From Ariolimax columbianus (taxonomy: Eukaryota; Mollusca; Gastropoda; Stylommatophora; Arionidae): 64,000 nucleotides of DNA. The stretch is taken from positions 22,606,293 through 22,670,292 of the forward strand of contig JAVGWX010000019.1 of the NCBI GenBank assembly GCA_036924085.1. The letters are read 5' to 3'. The number at the start of each line of letters is the position of its first letter. Position 1 is the first letter of the stretch. Below are positions 27,701 to 33,239 of this stretch, piece after piece. Both the position numbers and the translations under genes were made by a program. The notes below the pieces were generated by a model. It ran no database searches, was not told where the DNA came from, and worked only from the letters and a program-made list of their open reading frames with translations.

Positions 27701-30700
27701 AATAAATAGCATTTTTACACTTACAACTCAAGTATGTTAGCCATTTAACATGTATAAACTTTTCTGCTGAACATGATATAAATTTATTAATGATATATGT
27801 CAAAGTGGAGCTACAGTGTCTTAAGTGTAGATTTTTATATTAAAGAATTTATTTGCTATTTTGTAAATAATCTTCTGTTGTTGTTGTGTAAGGCTGTTGT
27901 CATTCATTGCTCTATATAATAATGAGTTTGATGATAAGCTTTGATGTTGTTCTTGCTGTTATATTTGCTGGCTTCCCTACAATTTGATTTACATGTTTCA
28001 TCTGGTTTCTCTTGAAACATAGGACTGCAGAGAAGTGCTCTCCACATCTTACTATTCTTGGCTGTCAATTTGAGCTCCGTCCATGAAACTTTATTTTTCT
28101 GGCTGTCTCTTCCACTGTTCATTTTCAGATTTTCTTTTGTTTGCTCGCTCTTCTCTTCCATTGTGGTTTCCAATCTAGCATATCTATCTATATTGTTAGG
28201 TTTCTTTTTGAGGTATCCCTTATTCATCTTCACTTTCTTGTTATAATCTGAAGCTTATTTGTGTTTCCTTTACTGGTTATTGTTGGGTTCTTTACTGGTT
28301 ATTGTTGTGTTCTTTACTGGTTATTGTTGTGTTCTTTGCTGGTTATTGTTGTGTTCTTTACTGGTTTTCGTGTATTCTTTGCTGGTTATTGTTGTGTTCT
28401 TTACTGGTTATTGTTGTTCTTTGCTGGTTATTGTTGTGTTCTTTGCTGGTTATTGTTGTTATTTATTGGTTTTGGTGTATTCTTTGCTGGTTATTGTTGA
28501 GTTCTTTGCTGGATATTGTTGTGTTCTTTATTGGTTATTGTTGTGTTCTTTACCACATATTTGTGTTTGTTACTACATCTTCTTATCACATAGGAAGTAT
28601 GTAATAGATGTGTTGGTAAATGTTTTACAGTCTGGGTGTGGTGCACCAAGTTATGTGTCATGTTTGTTGGGTTATTGTTGTTGTTCTTTGAAGCTACTGT
28701 ACTGAGTTCTTCACTCTTGATGATGTTCCTCTTGTATCAGGTTACACTGACTTTTCTTACATCTCTAGGTGTACAGAGAAAGGTGAACCTAGGTGCTTTT
28801 ACTGTAGTACAATTCAAGGTTTGTCAGTAGTTCACACTATGAGAATCCTAGTGTTGATCCCATCTTGTTGGTCAGGCTATCATAACACGCCTGTTTCCAG
28901 GAGCATGACATGAACATGAGACAGAGTCGTTGTCAGTATGTTTCACCTGACCCTGATGCTGGTCTCGACTACTGATTATGTTGACATAAAACCGCATTTC
29001 TATAATTAAACTTTATGAAATCGTCAAATTGTACAGTTCTTTAATTATCTAGCTAATAATCAATTAACTAGCATTCACTTTTTATTTTTCTCGTATAATT
29101 TGTTGATATTTAAATTATCCTGCAGGTCGTCACTGCCGCCATATGACCTGAAGCCAAATGGCAACCTCACTTTGAATGATGACAATGACAACATTGCATT
29201 TCCAATTCCCAGAAGTAAATTATCTCCCATTAATAACCACGGGAGCATCATGTGAGTTGTCGTTCCAACTTATTATCAATTACAAAATTTGATGGTTCTT
29301 ACCATGGGGATTCATTCTTTCCAACTTATTATCAATTACAAAATTTGATGGTTCTTACCATGGAGATTCATTCTTTCCAACTTATTATCAATTACAAACT
29401 TTGATGCTTCTTACCATGGGGATTCATTCTTTCCAACTTATTATCAATTACAAACTTTGATGGTTCTTAACATGGGGATTCATTCTTTCAAATTTATCAA
29501 TTACAAAATTTGATGCTTCTTACCATGGGGATTCATTCTTTCCAACTTATTATCAATTACAAAATTTGATGCTTCTTACCATGGGGATTCATTCTTTCCA
29601 ACTTATTATCAATTACAAAATTTGATGGTTCTTACCATGGGGATTCATTCTTTCCAACTTATTATCAATTACAAAATTGGATGCTTCTTACCATGGGGAT
29701 TCATTCTTTCCAACTTATTATCAATTACAAAATTTGATGGTTCTTACCATAATGATTCATTATTTCAAATTTATAAATTACAAAATTTGATGGTTCTTAC
29801 CATGGGGATTCATTCTTTGTCTTGCTAAGTATTCTTACTACATCATTTGTTGGTTTGATATAGAAGCATAGGGCCACCACTGTCATTAGCTTGCATGCAG
29901 GAAGCCTCTACGATAGCATTTAGTTTCTGTTACCTTGATGCAAGGTTTCTTTCTTTCTCCAACTCACTTTGAGCATAGGGCCACCACTGTCATTAGCTTG
30001 CATGCAGGAAGCCTCTACGATAGCATTTAGTTTCTGTTACCTTGATGCAAGGTTTCTTTCTTTCTCCAACTCACTTTGAGCATAGGGCCACCACTGTCAT
30101 TAGCTTGCATGCAGGAAGCCTCTACGATAGCATTTAGTTTCTGTTACCTTGATGCAAGGTTTCTTTCTTTCTCCAACTCACTTTGAGCATAGGGCCACCA
30201 CTGTCATTAGCTTGCATGCAGGAAGCCTCTACGATAGCATTTAGTTTCTGTTACCTTGATGCAAGGTTTCTTTCTTTCTCCAACTCACTTTGAGCATAGG
30301 GCCACCACTGTCATTAGCTTGCATGCAGGAAGCCTCTACGATAGCATTTAGTTTCTGTTACCTTGATGCAAGGTTTCTTTCTTTCTCCAACTCACTTTGA
30401 GCATAGGGTTGCAACTGTCATTAGTGTCGTTGTTGAAAGTCTGTGCCCGAGCTTTTATGTGACCCAGCAGTAAAGTTTCCCTGCTTTTCAAGTTGAGGTT
30501 GCCTGCACCATGCTTCTTCTTTGGGAACCTTCAGATGTCATCTTGAATATATCTAAAGAAGCCATTGCCTTTGACAGCATATCCAGGTATAGTGTTGGTG
30601 ATGGTCATTTGTACTTTCTCAGTTCTTCGTATGTTGGACAGTTTCTTATAGACGTTCAGCAGTCATTTTTTCAGTGCTGAAGACACATTCTCCTTTAGGG

Positions 30701-33153
30701 AAATCCATACGGAGGAACTGCGATTGGAAGATAAGCCCATCGAGAATGTCACTTCATACGTCTACCTATGCCAGGAAATCAACCACCACAACATTAATAA
30801 GATCTCACGCAAGAAAGTGGCGGGTTGGCTCAGCTTCAATCACATTAAACGGCAGATGACGATCATCAAGGTCAGGGCTCACATTCAAAAGCATGGTTAT
30901 TCCAACAATGGTAAATGGGTGTGAGGTTTGGAGTCTGCGCAAATCAGATGCAGAGAAGCTCTGAATTACCCAAGTGCAATGGAGCGAAGAGTCCTAAATA
31001 CCTTCCTAAGAGACCATTATCCAAAATACCATCATCCACGAACAAACAAGTGTTCTGGGATGTCATCGAATCTGCGTCAATGTGAAAGTACAGATGGGCC
31101 GACCATATGGTCCGCATGACTGACGATAGATGCACAAGGAGGGTGTCTTTCTGGTGGCCAAACAACTACAACTATCAGTGTGGCTGCACGCCGAGATGGA
31201 GAGATTATCTGCACCATGTCCTTTGACCATAGTGATACCTCAGACACAACGACTCAAACAGCTTTTGGCTACCTGGCATCAGGCAGTCTTGCCTGATTGA
31301 ATACCAGAATTCAGGTAAGACACAACACATTCACCGGTATCTCTTTTCCTCAGTTGATATCTGATGATATCTCAACCTTCTCTGACATGTACAGAATTTA
31401 CAAAATGTTCACATGTGTTAAACTGATTATACATCATTTGGTTGTTGACCTGTGTGCTCTGCTTCTAACATGTTTCTGTATCTACACCTGATAAACTTCT
31501 TGGCCTCTTCATAAGTTATACCTATATCGGGGACGGCGTGGCCTAGTGGTCTACAGGCCTACAGGATAGAGCACAGCTCACAATTCGAAGGTGCTCGGTT
31601 CGATCCCCATCACACCCCGACTGTTACCCAATCAAACCCTTAGAAAATGCAGGAGCAAGCAGACCCTTACATAAAATGCATGCTGAAGTCGGATGCACTG
31701 GGCCGACAGGCGCAAAATAAAAACCACAGTGCAACGCACAACAACTTGGGGATTAAAGAAATAAGGCGACCGCAAAAAAAAAAAAAAATACCTATATCAA
31801 GTTTGAAGTAGATTTCCACCTTCCCTTTGACAGTCTGTCAGACTGCCAACAATAATGCATTGAGGTGGAATCACCATATTGCTAGTGTGTTTTCCTATTG
31901 CTGAGATCCACCTGAAGGATTTAAAGAGCCATGTAACACCACACATAATCATTGCTATTTGCTTTATAAGGCATTCATGGCAGTGAATCATGGACAATTA
32001 ACAAGCAAGCGCATAGATCTTTTGAAGCAATGGAGATGTGGTTTTACAGAAGAATGCTGCAGATCCCATGGACTGCAAGGAAGACTAATAATACAGTACA
32101 GGCACAAACACGGAGACAACTAATTGTAAGGATCAGAACAAGGCAGTCAAGCTTTTTTTTTCAGACATGTTATGAGAAGAGACAGCTTGGAGCATGTTGT
32201 GGCAACGGGAAGGATAGCAGGAAAGAGAGAAAGAGATGATGTTGGACAGCCTCAGAGAATGGCACAAGTGACAATCAACAACAGCGTAGGCAAACAACAC
32301 ACATGATAGAGGTGGATGGAGGTCCATGATTGCCAGCGCCAGCCGGCAGTGTACCTGATGAGTGGGCCGCAAAAGGCCTATTATTTCTTCTTCAATTTGT
32401 GACCTTGGAATCAACACAGATTCAGTTTACCTCTTTAGGGTTGAAGACTGTCCAACTCATGGCGTTAAACACCTTGCTATTCACAAAATGGAAAATCTAC
32501 AGAATGTGTAATAGCCAGTTGGGTTTAATAGAAAGCCCTAGAAATATTGTGTTATATATGATATAGGAATATAAGAGCAAATAACTGCATTTTCTGGGAA
32601 TCAGAAGAGGAACACAGATTCTGCACATTTTCATATCCTCCTCACTGTTGTAAATTGCCATCTCCGTCGATTATATTTAATTGATTTTATTATTTCCTTC
32701 TATTGTTGTAAAATGTTATTAGAAGTCTGTGTCTGCACACATTTTATTAGTTTAATAAAAGACAGATTGTATCAACATTTAGATCAGTTTCTCGGGAGAT
32801 GGGACAAAGTGTAATCGTTGCTTTAGCCTCTATGCCATATGTATAAATGGGTGCTCTCACTCTATCTTATGGGCTCATACATTGCATGTAGTCAGTTACA
32901 TGATTCAGAGCATATGATCTTAAGGAATGAGAGTAGGTTGCAGCAGGTTATTGCTGTAAGATTTGTGAAAGCTTTGGATGAGTCAGTGCCGTTCATATCA
33001 GATTTTTTTCTCAATTTCCCTGAACTTACTAAGTGTTAAAGATTTTGTTAAACTTATTAAATCCATTTAGTGAATTAGTGTTCTACAAGTTTCCTTATTT
33101 GTAATGTAATGTTTATAATGCATTTGAAAGTGAGCACAAAATTGGACTCCTCA

Positions 33154-33239
<86 letters not shown>

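Noticed and set aside
28259..28705. 148-codon hydrophobic frame resembling a membrane protein
   Set aside because: Product of the GT-rich tactggttattgttgtgttct minisatellite; other frames are open too.
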